A stretch of 64,000 nucleotides of DNA, from contig NZ_AHCB03000005.1 in NCBI RefSeq assembly GCF_000238335.3, positions 124,001-188,000 on the forward strand, given 5' to 3'. This stretch comes from Pseudoalteromonas marina (lineage in GTDB: Bacteria > Pseudomonadota > Gammaproteobacteria > Enterobacterales > Alteromonadaceae). A model generated the notes under the pieces. It searched no databases. It saw only the letters and a list, made by a program, of their open reading frames with translations, and was not told the origin of the DNA. Made by a program: the position numbers and the translations under genes. Every line of letters starts with the position of its first letter. Position 1 is the stretch's first letter. Shown here piece by piece: positions 21,101 to 28,836 of the stretch.

Positions 21101-24100
21101 CTGTACTCGCGCTACTTATTACTAAGCTGTCGCCATCCACATCTGAATCGTTAGCGAGCACATCAATAGTAATAGGCGCTGCGTCTTCATCCATATTTGC
21201 GGTATCGGCAGTGGCAACAGGCGCATCGTTTATTGGGTTGATAGTAATCGCCAATGTGCTGTTAGCCGTTCCACCGTTATTGTCACTTGCAGTGTAAATC
21301 ACCGTTGCAACACCGTTTGCATTAGCTGCAGGCGTGTACTGAATTTGGTTGTTTACAACACTTACAGCACCCACATCAGCGCTCGCGGTACTGATTACTA
21401 AGCTATCGCCATCCACGTCTGAATCGTTAGCGAGTACGTCAATAGTAATAGGTGCTGCATCTTCATCCATGGTTGCGGTATCGGCAGTGGCAACGGGTGC
21501 ATCGTTGATTGGGTTGATGGTAATGGCCAATGTGCTGCTAGCCGTTCCACCGTTATTGTCACTTGCAGTGTAAATCACCGTTGCAACACCGTTTGCATTA
21601 GCTGCAGGCGTGTACTGAATTTGGTTGTTTACAACACTTACAGCACCCACATCGGCAGTGGCGTTACTGATTACTAAGCTGTCGCCATCTACGTCTGAAT
21701 CGTTAGCCAGTGCATCAATAGTAATAGGCGCTGCATCTTCATCCATAATTGCGGTATCAGCAGTGGCAACGGGTGCATCGTTGATTGGGTTGATGGTAAT
21801 GGACAATGTGCTGCTAGCTGTTCCACCGTTATTATCATTTGCAGTGTAAATCACCGTTGCAACGCCGTTTGCATTAGCCTCTGGCGTGTATTGAATTTGG
21901 TTATTTACAACACTTACAGCACCCACATCAGCGCTCGCGGTACTGATTACTAAGCTGTCGCCATCCACGTCTGAATCATTAGCGAGTACATCAATAGTAA
22001 TAGGCGCCGCATCTTCATCCATAGTTGCAGTATCGGCAGTGGCAACGGGTGCATCGTTTATCGGGTTGATAGTAATCGCTAATGTGCTGTTAGCCGTTCC
22101 ACCGTTATTGTCACTTGCAGTGTAAATCACCGTTGCAACACCGTTTGCATTAGCTGCAGGCGTGTATTGAATTTGGTTGTTTACAATAGTTGCCGTGCCT
22201 ACATCAACGCTCGCGTTACTTATTACTAAGCTATCGCCATCCACATCTGAATCGTTAGCGAGCACATCAATAGTAATAGGCGCTGCATCTTCATCTATGG
22301 TTGCAGTATCAGCGGTTGCAACGGGTGCATCGTTGATTGGTAAAATAGTAATGCTTAGTGTTGAAGTCGCATTTGCATCTTGCGCATCTTTTATTGAATA
22401 AGTCACCGTTGCTACGCCATTTGCATTAGGGGCAGGTGTGTACTGAATTTGATTATCAACAATTAGCGCAGTGCCACTGTTGGCAGAGACCTCGCTCAAT
22501 ATTAAGCTGTCGCCGTCAATATCTGAATCATTGGCTAAAACGTCAATGAGCAATGCAATTGCGTCTTCATTTATGGTAGCAAGGTCAGCGTTTGCAACGG
22601 GCGCATCATTTACAGGCGTTACAATAATCGTAACACTTGCGGTACTGTCTTTCTCACCAGGAGAGCCATTTTCATACCCATCAGTAATACTGTAGGTAAG
22701 AACAGTTTGTCCAGAAAAGTTGGCCGGCGGGGTATATTCAATTTGCCCATTAACAATGCTTGCTGAGCCAAGTGTGCTATTTACATTAAATAGTGTAATG
22801 GTATCGCCGTCAGCGTCTGTATCATTTGCTAGTACATTTAGCTGTGTTGCGCTGCTATCTTCGGCTATGGTGAACTGATCATCGCTTGCCTCAGGGAAGG
22901 TGTTATTTCCACTTTCGCTCAGTGTTACTTGAGCGGTTGCGGTAAGGCCCTGCTCATTTGAAATTAAATAAGAAAAGCTATCTACCCCAGAAAAATCACC
23001 ATTTGGTTGATAAGTAAATGAACCATCACTATTTAAATTGAGCGTGCCGTTTTGAGGCGCTGTAACAGGTGTGGTGTTAACAGTAAGGTCGCCAGTTTCT
23101 ATATTAAAATCGTTGGCTAGTAGGCCACTGTCTGCTGAGACTGAAAATAGACTATTTCGAGCAAACTGATAAGCGTCATTTTGTGCAACCGGATTATCTG
23201 GCTGGCTATTTACAATGATAGTAACAGTGGCTGTGGCACTAGCACCCTGGGAGTCAATGGCTGCATATTGAAACTGGTCTACCCCATTAAAGTTAGCATC
23301 AGGTATGTAACTAAAGCTGCCATCAATGCTAAGTAAAAGTTGCCCGTGAGTAGGTGCAACTATAAAGGTGTCGTCTACCGTAAATGTGTCACCGTTAGGA
23401 TCGGTATCATTGCTAAGTACCCCATTTCCTGCAGAGATAACAAGGGTATTATCTTCGTTTACGTTATAACTATCGTTATTAGCAACGGGGGCCGAGTTAG
23501 TATTGGTGCTTACAATAAATACAGTTGCTGTAGCTTCACCGCCTTGGTTATCAATAACTTTATATTGAAAGCTATCTTCACCTTGCATATTTGGTTCGCC
23601 TTGGTATTCAAAGCTACCGTCAGCAAATAAGGTTAGCTGTCCGCGCAGCGGCTCATTAACAGGCGCTACATCAACCGTAAGTTCATCTAAATCAACATCG
23701 CTATCGTTACCCAATAAACCAGGAGCTGAAACAGTTAATGTACCATCACTTGAAATATTATAGGTGTTGTTCAGGGCAATAGGCGCATCATTAATCGGCT
23801 TAATTGTTACAGCAACAACCGCGGTGTCGGTTCTGCCTAGCTCGTTAATAATTTGATAGCTAAATGCATCTTCACCATTAAAGTTAAGCGCAGGCTGATA
23901 AGTAAAATCACCCGATTCGGTCATAGTTACTGAGCCATGCGAAGGGGTTACTAATACTTGTGTGTTGGCAAGGAGCTGTCCGCTATACGGATTCGTATCG
24001 TTTGTTAGTACATTGCCTTGCAGGGCAGTATCTTCATCAATTTCAAATATATCGTTGTTAGCTGTAGGAGCAAAAGCAAGTTCTCCACCTAGGGGAGCTA

Positions 24101-24908
24101 TGTTTATTAAGTTAGAAAACCCACTTTCACCGCTACCATCTATGCCTGTTATAAGAGCTTGATAGCTTTTGTTTGTAATCGTGTTTGGTATTGTAAAGAA
24201 AGGGTCCGAAATGCTTAAAAATTGTTGGCCATTTTCAAGTTCATCAACATTGGAAGGCGATACACCCGGTTGGGTGGCAATGTATACGTTATAACGGTTT
24301 AGCTCATTGTTGGCTTGCCAAGCAAGGTTAATACCTTGATCTTCTCGTTGAGCTGTTACTCCTACAATTTGATGAGGCTGCCAGCTAAACGTAATTGCAT
24401 CGGCAAGAACTTGGTTTTGCAGTGTATCTGTTATCCATATTTCTAAGCGTAATTCTCCAGCACTTGCACCATAAATAGATGGGCTTAGCCCAATAACAGA
24501 ACGCTCGTATTCATTACCACAATCAGATGAGCAAATAGGTAGGCTTTTATTAACGCTGGGTAATACTAAGTTTATTTCGCTAATGCCGTCGGGATCGCGG
24601 GCACTGAGTAAAAATGAAACATTACCTTGTACTGTTTCTGTTTGAGTAAAGCCAATAGTAGCTTGCGAGTTTGCTATAGCTGAGCCCACAGCGCCGCGAC
24701 TCACGGTATTTTCACCTAAAATCTGTATTTGTGTTGTTTTATTACTGGCTAAAACGCCCACTAAATTTACATAACTTGCAACGGCTGGTGGGTTAACTGT
24801 AGATGTAGGCGCTTGCGCTGACGCTTGAGGTTGTTGCTCATCTGAGCCTCCGCAAGCACTTAGTGCAAACATCATTGAACCAAGCAAAAGGTGTTTTTTT
24901 GCGGTCAT
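18183..24908 (-). CDS. Giant outer-membrane lipoprotein with tandem Ig-like/cadherin-like and delta-60 repeats
   Basis: 2241 residues. A lipoprotein signal ends in ALSAC, with Cys19 followed by GGS and no inner-membrane retention Asp. A fibronectin-III-like segment lies at about 185-270. Tandem Ig-like repeats of about 90-100 residues run from about 275 to 1316, each with the DED..., VLANDSD and DGD calcium-site pattern. Five of them (about 857-1316) are almost identical. A cadherin-like domain follows (about 1320-1420). The C-terminal 800 residues carry delta-60 repeats of the LDTSFADNG type, probably a beta-propeller. It resembles large surface adhesins, and neighbouring genes suggest display and signalling partners. 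The function is not established. Confidence 0.82.
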   Translation of the reverse strand: MTAKKHLLLGSMMFALSACGGSDEQQPQASAQAPTSTVNPPAVASYVNLVGVLASNKTTQIQILGENTVSRGAVGSAIANSQATIGFTQTETVQGNVSFLLSARDPDGISEINLVLPSVNKSLPICSSDCGNEYERSVIGLSPSIYGASAGELRLEIWITDTLQNQVLADAITFSWQPHQIVGVTAQREDQGINLAWQANNELNRYNVYIATQPGVSPSNVDELENGQQFLSISDPFFTIPNTITNKSYQALITGIDGSGESGFSNLINIAPLGGELAFAPTANNDIFEIDEDTALQGNVLTNDTNPYSGQLLANTQVLVTPSHGSVTMTESGDFTYQPALNFNGEDAFSYQIINELGRTDTAVVAVTIKPINDAPIALNNTYNISSDGTLTVSAPGLLGNDSDVDLDELTVDVAPVNEPLRGQLTLFADGSFEYQGEPNMQGEDSFQYKVIDNQGGEATATVFIVSTNTNSAPVANNDSYNVNEDNTLVISAGNGVLSNDTDPNGDTFTVDDTFIVAPTHGQLLLSIDGSFSYIPDANFNGVDQFQYAAIDSQGASATATVTIIVNSQPDNPVAQNDAYQFARNSLFSVSADSGLLANDFNIETGDLTVNTTPVTAPQNGTLNLNSDGSFTYQPNGDFSGVDSFSYLISNEQGLTATAQVTLSESGNNTFPEASDDQFTIAEDSSATQLNVLANDTDADGDTITLFNVNSTLGSASIVNGQIEYTPPANFSGQTVLTYSITDGYENGSPGEKDSTASVTIIVTPVNDAPVANADLATINEDAIALLIDVLANDSDIDGDSLILSEVSANSGTALIVDNQIQYTPAPNANGVATVTYSIKDAQDANATSTLSITILPINDAPVATADTATIDEDAAPITIDVLANDSDVDGDSLVISNASVDVGTATIVNNQIQYTPAANANGVATVIYTASDNNGGTANSTLAITINPINDAPVATADTATMDEDAAPITIDVLANDSDVDGDSLVISTASADVGAVSVVNNQIQYTPEANANGVATVIYTANDNNGGTASSTLSITINPINDAPVATADTAIMDEDAAPITIDALANDSDVDGDSLVISNATADVGAVSVVNNQIQYTPAANANGVATVIYTASDNNGGTASSTLAITINPINDAPVATADTATMDEDAAPITIDVLANDSDVDGDSLVISTASADVGAVSVVNNQIQYTPAANANGVATVIYTASDNNGGTANSTLAITINPINDAPVATADTANMDEDAAPITIDVLANDSDVDGDSLVISSASTDVGTATIVNNQIQYTPAANANGVATVAYTASDNNGGTANSTLAITINPINDPPIVAEQSFSINEDATDSDIIGTIVATDIENQDLTYALAGGDFALFNLNASSGILSVNGETPFDYETKTQYILNIQVTDNGTPNETTAVNITVNILDVTEPLIPVEDASYGRPITGQLDLGSVFSGGQFNDSIALNNNLYFVGFTNNADKDILIVSYTNNGGANTAFNTTGIKILDLEQDEEATAIISDGTDLFIAYSSFDGSNNEACVLKMDLAGTLRTGSDDDGESNTGIKCTTLNSTTVINDLEIDGNKLLAVGKHFDGTQTDSLWIHYKTDDLSFENSTPVIVDVSGANRDDEGYAVKNFENSDYLVVGSVTDADGTKNSLIRYLKANGDNDGNFNGGDPLIINLSSDLGQPGNNKDDELFAIGGLADSNFTAFAGGYMTRLTGEKDAVVLAIDKNGELVTSFDTDGIAIYNIDGNSGAGNVGAQITGIQYEPVKNEIMLSGTTGVPLAEQVFTARVISSTGALDDNYGESGVSILSGIDAKQTVNTASIDSNDTLWVAGINDDTNAKPFIGALTDQAALFTNFNSTGYLTVDAITEASNDQSIKLIQLSNGAQAGKYMLASTAETNGAIKLVLTRFTTTGTIDTSFSKTGHKEIAIELNSQHVALAELNNGNLLLAGTKKTTNGSQGFVAKVNQDGSLDTTFATDGIYVTNIENTEALTLSDIAITNSSNIVAVGTATQSGNTQSFAMMLTAQGVLATSFGTEGVLLGLTDEDFSKIHINNNEIFIAGKLVTGADSALIALKLNLTGNELFRYSGTDTPNTNNKVASVITDSSGAIYLVANLVSTPDKANVVRLLSSGSLDTSFADNGVGQYSLAATGNTLIKGAKLDSTDKLILVGTSNNQGVIARITTNGELDSAFGTGGVGYYQTNLCTNSLVFTSLILQTDTQIALSSTCDNGNSNNISVSKFDFYPDGVEP
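20961..22340 (-). repeat. Five tandem 276-bp near-identical repeats inside the giant lipoprotein gene
   Basis: Units run at 20961-21236, 21237-21512, 21513-21788, 21789-22064 and 22065-22340. Each encodes 92 residues from PINDAPVATADTA to STLAITIN. The five differ mainly at about ten positions, for example the motif after DSLVIS and the VGTATIV/VGAVSVV switch. A sixth, clearly diverged unit lies just upstream in the coding sense. Near identity at DNA level suggests recent duplication or gene conversion and allows copy-number change. Confidence 0.93.
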
Positions 24909-24948
24909 TATTTAATACTCCAAAATAAAAGCGGTCTATCCAATGTGT

Positions 24949-26061
24949 TTACGGTTCTAATATAAAAGAACCGCTCGCGTTTACATCTGGATTATTAATT
25001 TCACTCAGCTGAAAGTTACCAATAATGGTATCTAGGTCATTCAAAAACACCGCGTCTATATCACCTTCTGCTTTATTGTTTCCGTATGAGGCAAACGTAA
25101 TAGCTAAATCTAGTTTACTCAGATTTATTAAACCACTGTACGCCGCATACCAAGTACCGCCGGCATCATTAAAGCTAATTTCGCCATCAGGCACTGTTCC
25201 ATTGTCAAAATCAACGGCCATGGTCATAGCAAAGTCGCTAATGCCTCCTTCACTTGAAGCCACACTAAAATCAGAAGCGCTGTAGTTAAAAGTACCTTGG
25301 CGCTGAGCTATTTGGTCCACTAAAAAGGCGTTATCTACAGCCTGAAATTGCTGCTCAGAGTATGCGTCTACTGTGCTATCATCTTCTAAAATAGCGTTGT
25401 TTGTTGAGGCTGTTTGAGTTTGCTCTGTTTCTTCACTTTCGCTATTAGGCTCAATAGTTGCAACGGTTTGATCAAATACAGCTGCGGCACGCGTTGTTGT
25501 AAAAACATCACCAGTACTTGTAATTTGTGCAAACGAAAATGCTTCATTATCACCAAGCGACAGCACGTTATTATTTGTAAGTGTTAGGTCGATTGCACCA
25601 TCCCATACAGCTATAAATACATCACTACCTACTAGCTGCACTTCAAAGTGCGTGCCACGAATACCAATTGACCCCACAGGGGTTTTAACGTTATAAGCCC
25701 CGCCATTTTTTTTGATAACGCCAGATATAGAACGCAGGCCGCCTTTGAGTAACTCAATAGATGCAGACCCTTGTTGTGTGTTTTTATCAAACTGGTAATT
25801 GGCTATATTAAGTTCTGAATTTTCTTTTAAAGAAATTAAACCGCCATCTAACATTGAAAACTGCGCTTTACTTTGGTTGCCAGTCGTTATTCGGTCTATG
25901 CCAAAAACAGTATCACGACGCTGCAATTGACGTTGTTGGGCTGCCTCATTTGTTGCTAATACAGAGCCACGGGCCAGAATAGTTTTACCCGCTGGCTCAC
26001 TTGCTTGCGCATAAAAATTTACACAAAGTAAGGCGGTAATGATAGGAAGTATGTGTTTCAT
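24949..26061 (-). CDS. Periplasmic FecR-domain protein
   Basis: 370 residues with a cleavable signal peptide ending near YAQA-SEPAG. The FecR domain spans about residues 45-150, with ITTGNQSKAQFSMLDGG, the LLKGGLRSI segment and the VKTPVGSIGIRGTHFEV block typical of these proteins. The C-terminal 170 residues match no family I know. It is not next to a sigma factor or TonB receptor, so it is probably not an iron-citrate regulator. FecR domains of this kind often accompany CHASE2 cyclases and large repeat proteins. It starts 12 bp after the barrel gene. Confidence 0.83.
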   Translation of the reverse strand: MKHILPIITALLCVNFYAQASEPAGKTILARGSVLATNEAAQQRQLQRRDTVFGIDRITTGNQSKAQFSMLDGGLISLKENSELNIANYQFDKNTQQGSASIELLKGGLRSISGVIKKNGGAYNVKTPVGSIGIRGTHFEVQLVGSDVFIAVWDGAIDLTLTNNNVLSLGDNEAFSFAQITSTGDVFTTTRAAAVFDQTVATIEPNSESEETEQTQTASTNNAILEDDSTVDAYSEQQFQAVDNAFLVDQIAQRQGTFNYSASDFSVASSEGGISDFAMTMAVDFDNGTVPDGEISFNDAGGTWYAAYSGLINLSKLDLAITFASYGNNKAEGDIDAVFLNDLDTIIGNFQLSEINNPDVNASGSFILEP

Positions 26062-26073
26062 AAATACCTTAAA

Positions 26074-27399
26074 TTAAAATGAGTAAGAGGCGCTTAAATT
26101 AATGTCTAAACGGTCGTATTCGAACAAAGCAATATTGCTGCTTTTATCCTGATAGTTAGTGATTAGTTGCAACGCAAAATCACGATTAACTAAGTAGCGA
26201 ACAGTAGCCGAGAGCATAAGTAGGTTATCGGCACGCTTTTGCAAAAATAAAGGATGATCTTCTTGATAATTAATCCATTGGTAACCAGCAAGTGAAAGTA
26301 ATTGCCAATTTTTGGCTAATTGAGTGTTGGCTTGGTAGTACACACTGGTGCTTTGGCGACTATTAAACTCTCCCTGAGTTAAGTCAGCGTCTTCATTTTT
26401 AACATTAACACTAAAGCGGTTAAACCAATGCTGTGTTGAATAACTTACTCCAGTATTAATCGCATAAAATGTATTATCGAGCTTGTCGTCAAATCGGTTG
26501 TTTAACTCCCCCCCACTGAGCGCTGCAAAAAGACTAATACTGTCAGATAACTCAAAATCAGCACCCAAGGTTATAGCCGACTCAGCTCTATAAAGCTCAG
26601 AATCAAGCATTAAAGGCGTTGTTGAAGCCTGAACGTGCCAATTAACATCCCCAATTCCGTAATTATATGCAGCACTAAAATGGGCATTAACGCGGTCATA
26701 TTGACTCAGTTCTGCGAATTTATACCACCCAGCATTAGCGTTTATAACCATAGTGCTTTGTTGGTTAATAGGGTAGGAGTATTTACCTGAGTAATTAAGC
26801 TTAGCGTAACTATCATCTGTGCTTTTACTTTCAGGTGATAACAAAAATTCACCAATTTCAGGAATTATAATTGTATTTTCTGTAGTGCCTGCATTTACGT
26901 TGCCATCAACGCCCAACGCAAACTCAATATTTTGAGAATAAAAATCACCGGCTCGTTTACTTTGTAAAGCTACCCTATCTAACAATGCCTGTGCAGAGGT
27001 TTTTATGGTGTTTGGCGCCATAGATGAGTCAATAAGTATTAAGGCTTGATTTTGTGCAGCAGGAAAGTTTTTTACCAACATATAAGCACGAGCTAAAAAT
27101 AAACGCGCTTCATACCACTTTGGGTTGCTTTCAATGGTGCGCTCAAAAGCAAAAATAGCCTCGGCAGTATGATTTAACTTTAAAGCAGAAACGCCCAACA
27201 AAAAATCATAAGTGGGTTCGCCCAAATATTGGTTCTGTTCTTGGCTTAGCTGGTAGGCTTGGCGATATTTTTTTTCAGAGACTAACTTTTGTACGTCGAT
27301 CAAAAACTGGCTGTAGCTATTACTATTTTGCGCAACAGAACTAAAACTGAGGGCGGTTAAACAGCTATAAAGGAAAAGTTTTAAAATCGGTTTAGTCAT
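26074..27399 (-). CDS. TPR plus outer-membrane beta-barrel protein (Slam/DUF560-like architecture)
   Basis: 441 residues: a signal peptide ending near SSVA-QNSN, then TPR-like helical repeats (about 30-150), then about 290 residues of alternating beta strands ending in SASYSF. That terminal Phe is the signature of a BamA-inserted barrel. The start of the barrel (FALGVDGNVNAG) resembles the segment opening DUF560 barrels of surface lipoprotein assembly modulators. It is the first gene of the operon that also encodes the giant lipoprotein, so it may move that lipoprotein to the cell surface. Family assignment is by eye and not certain. Confidence 0.68.
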   Translation of the reverse strand: MTKPILKLFLYSCLTALSFSSVAQNSNSYSQFLIDVQKLVSEKKYRQAYQLSQEQNQYLGEPTYDFLLGVSALKLNHTAEAIFAFERTIESNPKWYEARLFLARAYMLVKNFPAAQNQALILIDSSMAPNTIKTSAQALLDRVALQSKRAGDFYSQNIEFALGVDGNVNAGTTENTIIIPEIGEFLLSPESKSTDDSYAKLNYSGKYSYPINQQSTMVINANAGWYKFAELSQYDRVNAHFSAAYNYGIGDVNWHVQASTTPLMLDSELYRAESAITLGADFELSDSISLFAALSGGELNNRFDDKLDNTFYAINTGVSYSTQHWFNRFSVNVKNEDADLTQGEFNSRQSTSVYYQANTQLAKNWQLLSLAGYQWINYQEDHPLFLQKRADNLLMLSATVRYLVNRDFALQLITNYQDKSSNIALFEYDRLDINLSASYSF

Positions 27400-27407
27400 G
27401 CTTAATT

Positions 27408-27433
27408 ATATATCTTGAAAAGTGTAGATATAT
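27408..27433. promoter_or_regulatory. Inverted repeat upstream of the six-gene operon
   Basis: ATATATCT and AGATATAT are perfect 8-base inverted repeats with a 10-base spacer, starting 9 bp upstream of the first start codon of the operon. The spacing suits a dimeric regulator site overlapping the 5' leader, or an mRNA hairpin. No known regulator consensus is recognised. Confidence 0.4.
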
Positions 27434-27640
27434 TTTACAGTAAAAATAGATTTTGAACAGAAAATAAGCGGTTTTTAATAAAAATACACAATGAATTCAA
27501 TGATATTTAGCTATAAACATAAATAGTAATTAATGGGGAGTAATAAAAGGCTCGCAGTACAGGGAGAATATAGTTGGACTAAAAAAGAATTGTATTTAAT
27601 GATTGAGTATGTGTTTTGCAGAAAAATAAGAAGAGAAAAG

Positions 27641-27717
27641 TGGGGCGATTGACGGGGCTTGAACCCGCGACAACCGGAATCACAATCCGGGGCTCTACCA
27701 ACTGAGCTACAACCGCC
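27641..27717 (-). tRNA. tRNA-His (anticodon GTG)
   Basis: The minus strand folds into a complete cloverleaf. The acceptor stem GCGGTTG/CAATCGC has one G-T pair. The D arm is GCTC/GAGC. The anticodon stem CCGGA/TCCGG encloses loop TTGTGAT with anticodon GTG. The T arm has loop TTCAAGC. The extra 5' G opposite C73, the identity element of tRNA-His, is present, and CCA is encoded. It is flanked by the surface operon and mscS, with no integrase gene nearby. Confidence 0.96.
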
Positions 27718-27745
27718 ACAACACACCTTGTTTGGTGTGGCGCGC

Positions 27746-27774
27746 ATAATACATAAAATAATAAACCTTGTGAA
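27746..27774 (-). promoter_or_regulatory. Promoter of tRNA-His with GC-rich discriminator
   Basis: On the minus strand, -35 TTCACA (27769-27774), a 17-bp spacer and -10 TATTAT (27746-27751) are followed by GCGCGCC. A GC-rich discriminator is typical of stringently controlled stable RNA promoters. A CACACC/GGTGTG hairpin (27722-27739) lies in the leader between promoter and tRNA. Confidence 0.75.
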
Positions 27775-27990
27775 GCCTTAAATTAAAAAAAATTAAATTT
27801 AAAAATAAAATCTAAAAATTCACTCTCGTACAGCGAAAGTTCAGTAATGCTTGTTCAAGCTATGCGCGATTAAAAACTATAAACAATACGCCATATATAT
27901 AGTATGAATTCATTAATAAATGAGAACAAATTGTAAATTAATGTATAATGCTAACCGGAAAAACACTAATCAAAAACATTTGGAGTAAAT

Positions 27991-28809
27991 ATGGATTCAG
28001 TACTTAATTGGCTTAATGATAACTCAGGCTTAATTTTACACTATAGTATTCAAACAGTTGTTGCGCTTATTATCTTTTTAATAGGTAGTAGGGTTTCTAA
28101 GTTTTGTTCTAACTTAACAGAAAAAGGGTTTGCAAAAAAACAGGTAGACAAAGCGGTTGGCTCTTTTGTAGCAAGCATAGTTTATACCCTTGTGTTTGCA
28201 TTAACAGTACTAATGGCGCTTTCGCAAATTGGCATTGAAACAACCTCATTTATTGCAATTTTAGGTGCGGCTGGTTTAGCGGTAGGTTTAGCGCTGCAAG
28301 GTTCATTATCTAACTTTGCGTCGGGTGTACTAATCATTTTACTTCGTCCGTTTAAATCGGGTGATTTTGTAGAAGCCGGTGGCAAATCTGGTACAGTTAA
28401 AAAAATTGAGATTTTTTCAACTGAACTTCGCACACCAGATAATAAAGTAATCATTGTTCCTAACTCTCAAATTATGTCGGGCGCTATTACAAACGTATCG
28501 CGCGAATCAACTCGCCGTATCGATTTAGTGATTGGTGTTGGTTACGATGCTGATTTACGTCAAGCAAAAGAAGTATTAAAATCTGTACTTGATGCAGAAA
28601 CACGCTTACTTACAGATCCTGCTTATACCGTAGCTGTTTCTGAACTAGGTGATTCAAGCGTTAACTTTGTAGTGCGTCCTTGGGTTAATGCTGCTGACTA
28701 CTGGCCTACATATTTTTCACTAATGGAAAATATTAAAATTGCATTAGACGACGCAAATATTTCAATTCCATTTCCGCAAATGGATGTTCATTTACACAAG
28801 CAAGACTAA
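27991..28809 (+). CDS. mscS: Small-conductance mechanosensitive channel MscS
   Basis: 272 residues, close to E. coli MscS (286). Three hydrophobic segments lie in the first 125 residues. The pore helix is glycine/alanine rich (GAAGLAVGLALQGSLSNFASG). The beta domain contains LRPFKSGDFVEAGG and VIIVPNSQIMSGAITN. The channel opens on hypo-osmotic stress to release solutes, which suits a marine organism. A TTTGGAGT ribosome-binding site precedes the ATG. A TATAAT at 27944-27949 is a candidate -10, but its -35 is weak. Confidence 0.93.
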   Translation: MDSVLNWLNDNSGLILHYSIQTVVALIIFLIGSRVSKFCSNLTEKGFAKKQVDKAVGSFVASIVYTLVFALTVLMALSQIGIETTSFIAILGAAGLAVGLALQGSLSNFASGVLIILLRPFKSGDFVEAGGKSGTVKKIEIFSTELRTPDNKVIIVPNSQIMSGAITNVSRESTRRIDLVIGVGYDADLRQAKEVLKSVLDAETRLLTDPAYTVAVSELGDSSVNFVVRPWVNAADYWPTYFSLMENIKIALDDANISIPFPQMDVHLHKQD

Positions 28810-28836
28810 TTTTTAGTATTAAATAGGTTATTTTTA

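Noticed and set aside
21091..22401. Series of plus-strand open frames spaced by multiples of 276 bp
   Set aside because: They are antisense shadows of the tandem repeats in the giant lipoprotein gene.
18183..24908. RTX or type I secreted adhesin (LapA/BapA class)
   Set aside because: The protein has an N-terminal lipobox and ends in delta-60 repeats. There is no C-terminal RTX secretion signal and no type I transporter gene nearby.
24949..26061. FecR as part of an iron-citrate type surface signalling system
   Set aside because: No ECF sigma factor or TonB-dependent receptor gene is adjacent, and the protein has a cleavable signal peptide rather than a cytoplasmic anti-sigma domain.
27641..27717. 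tRNA-His as an integration site for a mobile element
   Set aside because: No integrase gene, no repeated tRNA 3' end and no element boundary is visible in the window. The neighbours look resident.
27511..27747. Minus-strand open frame of 78 codons
   Set aside because: It reads straight through the tRNA-His gene and has no protein-like features.
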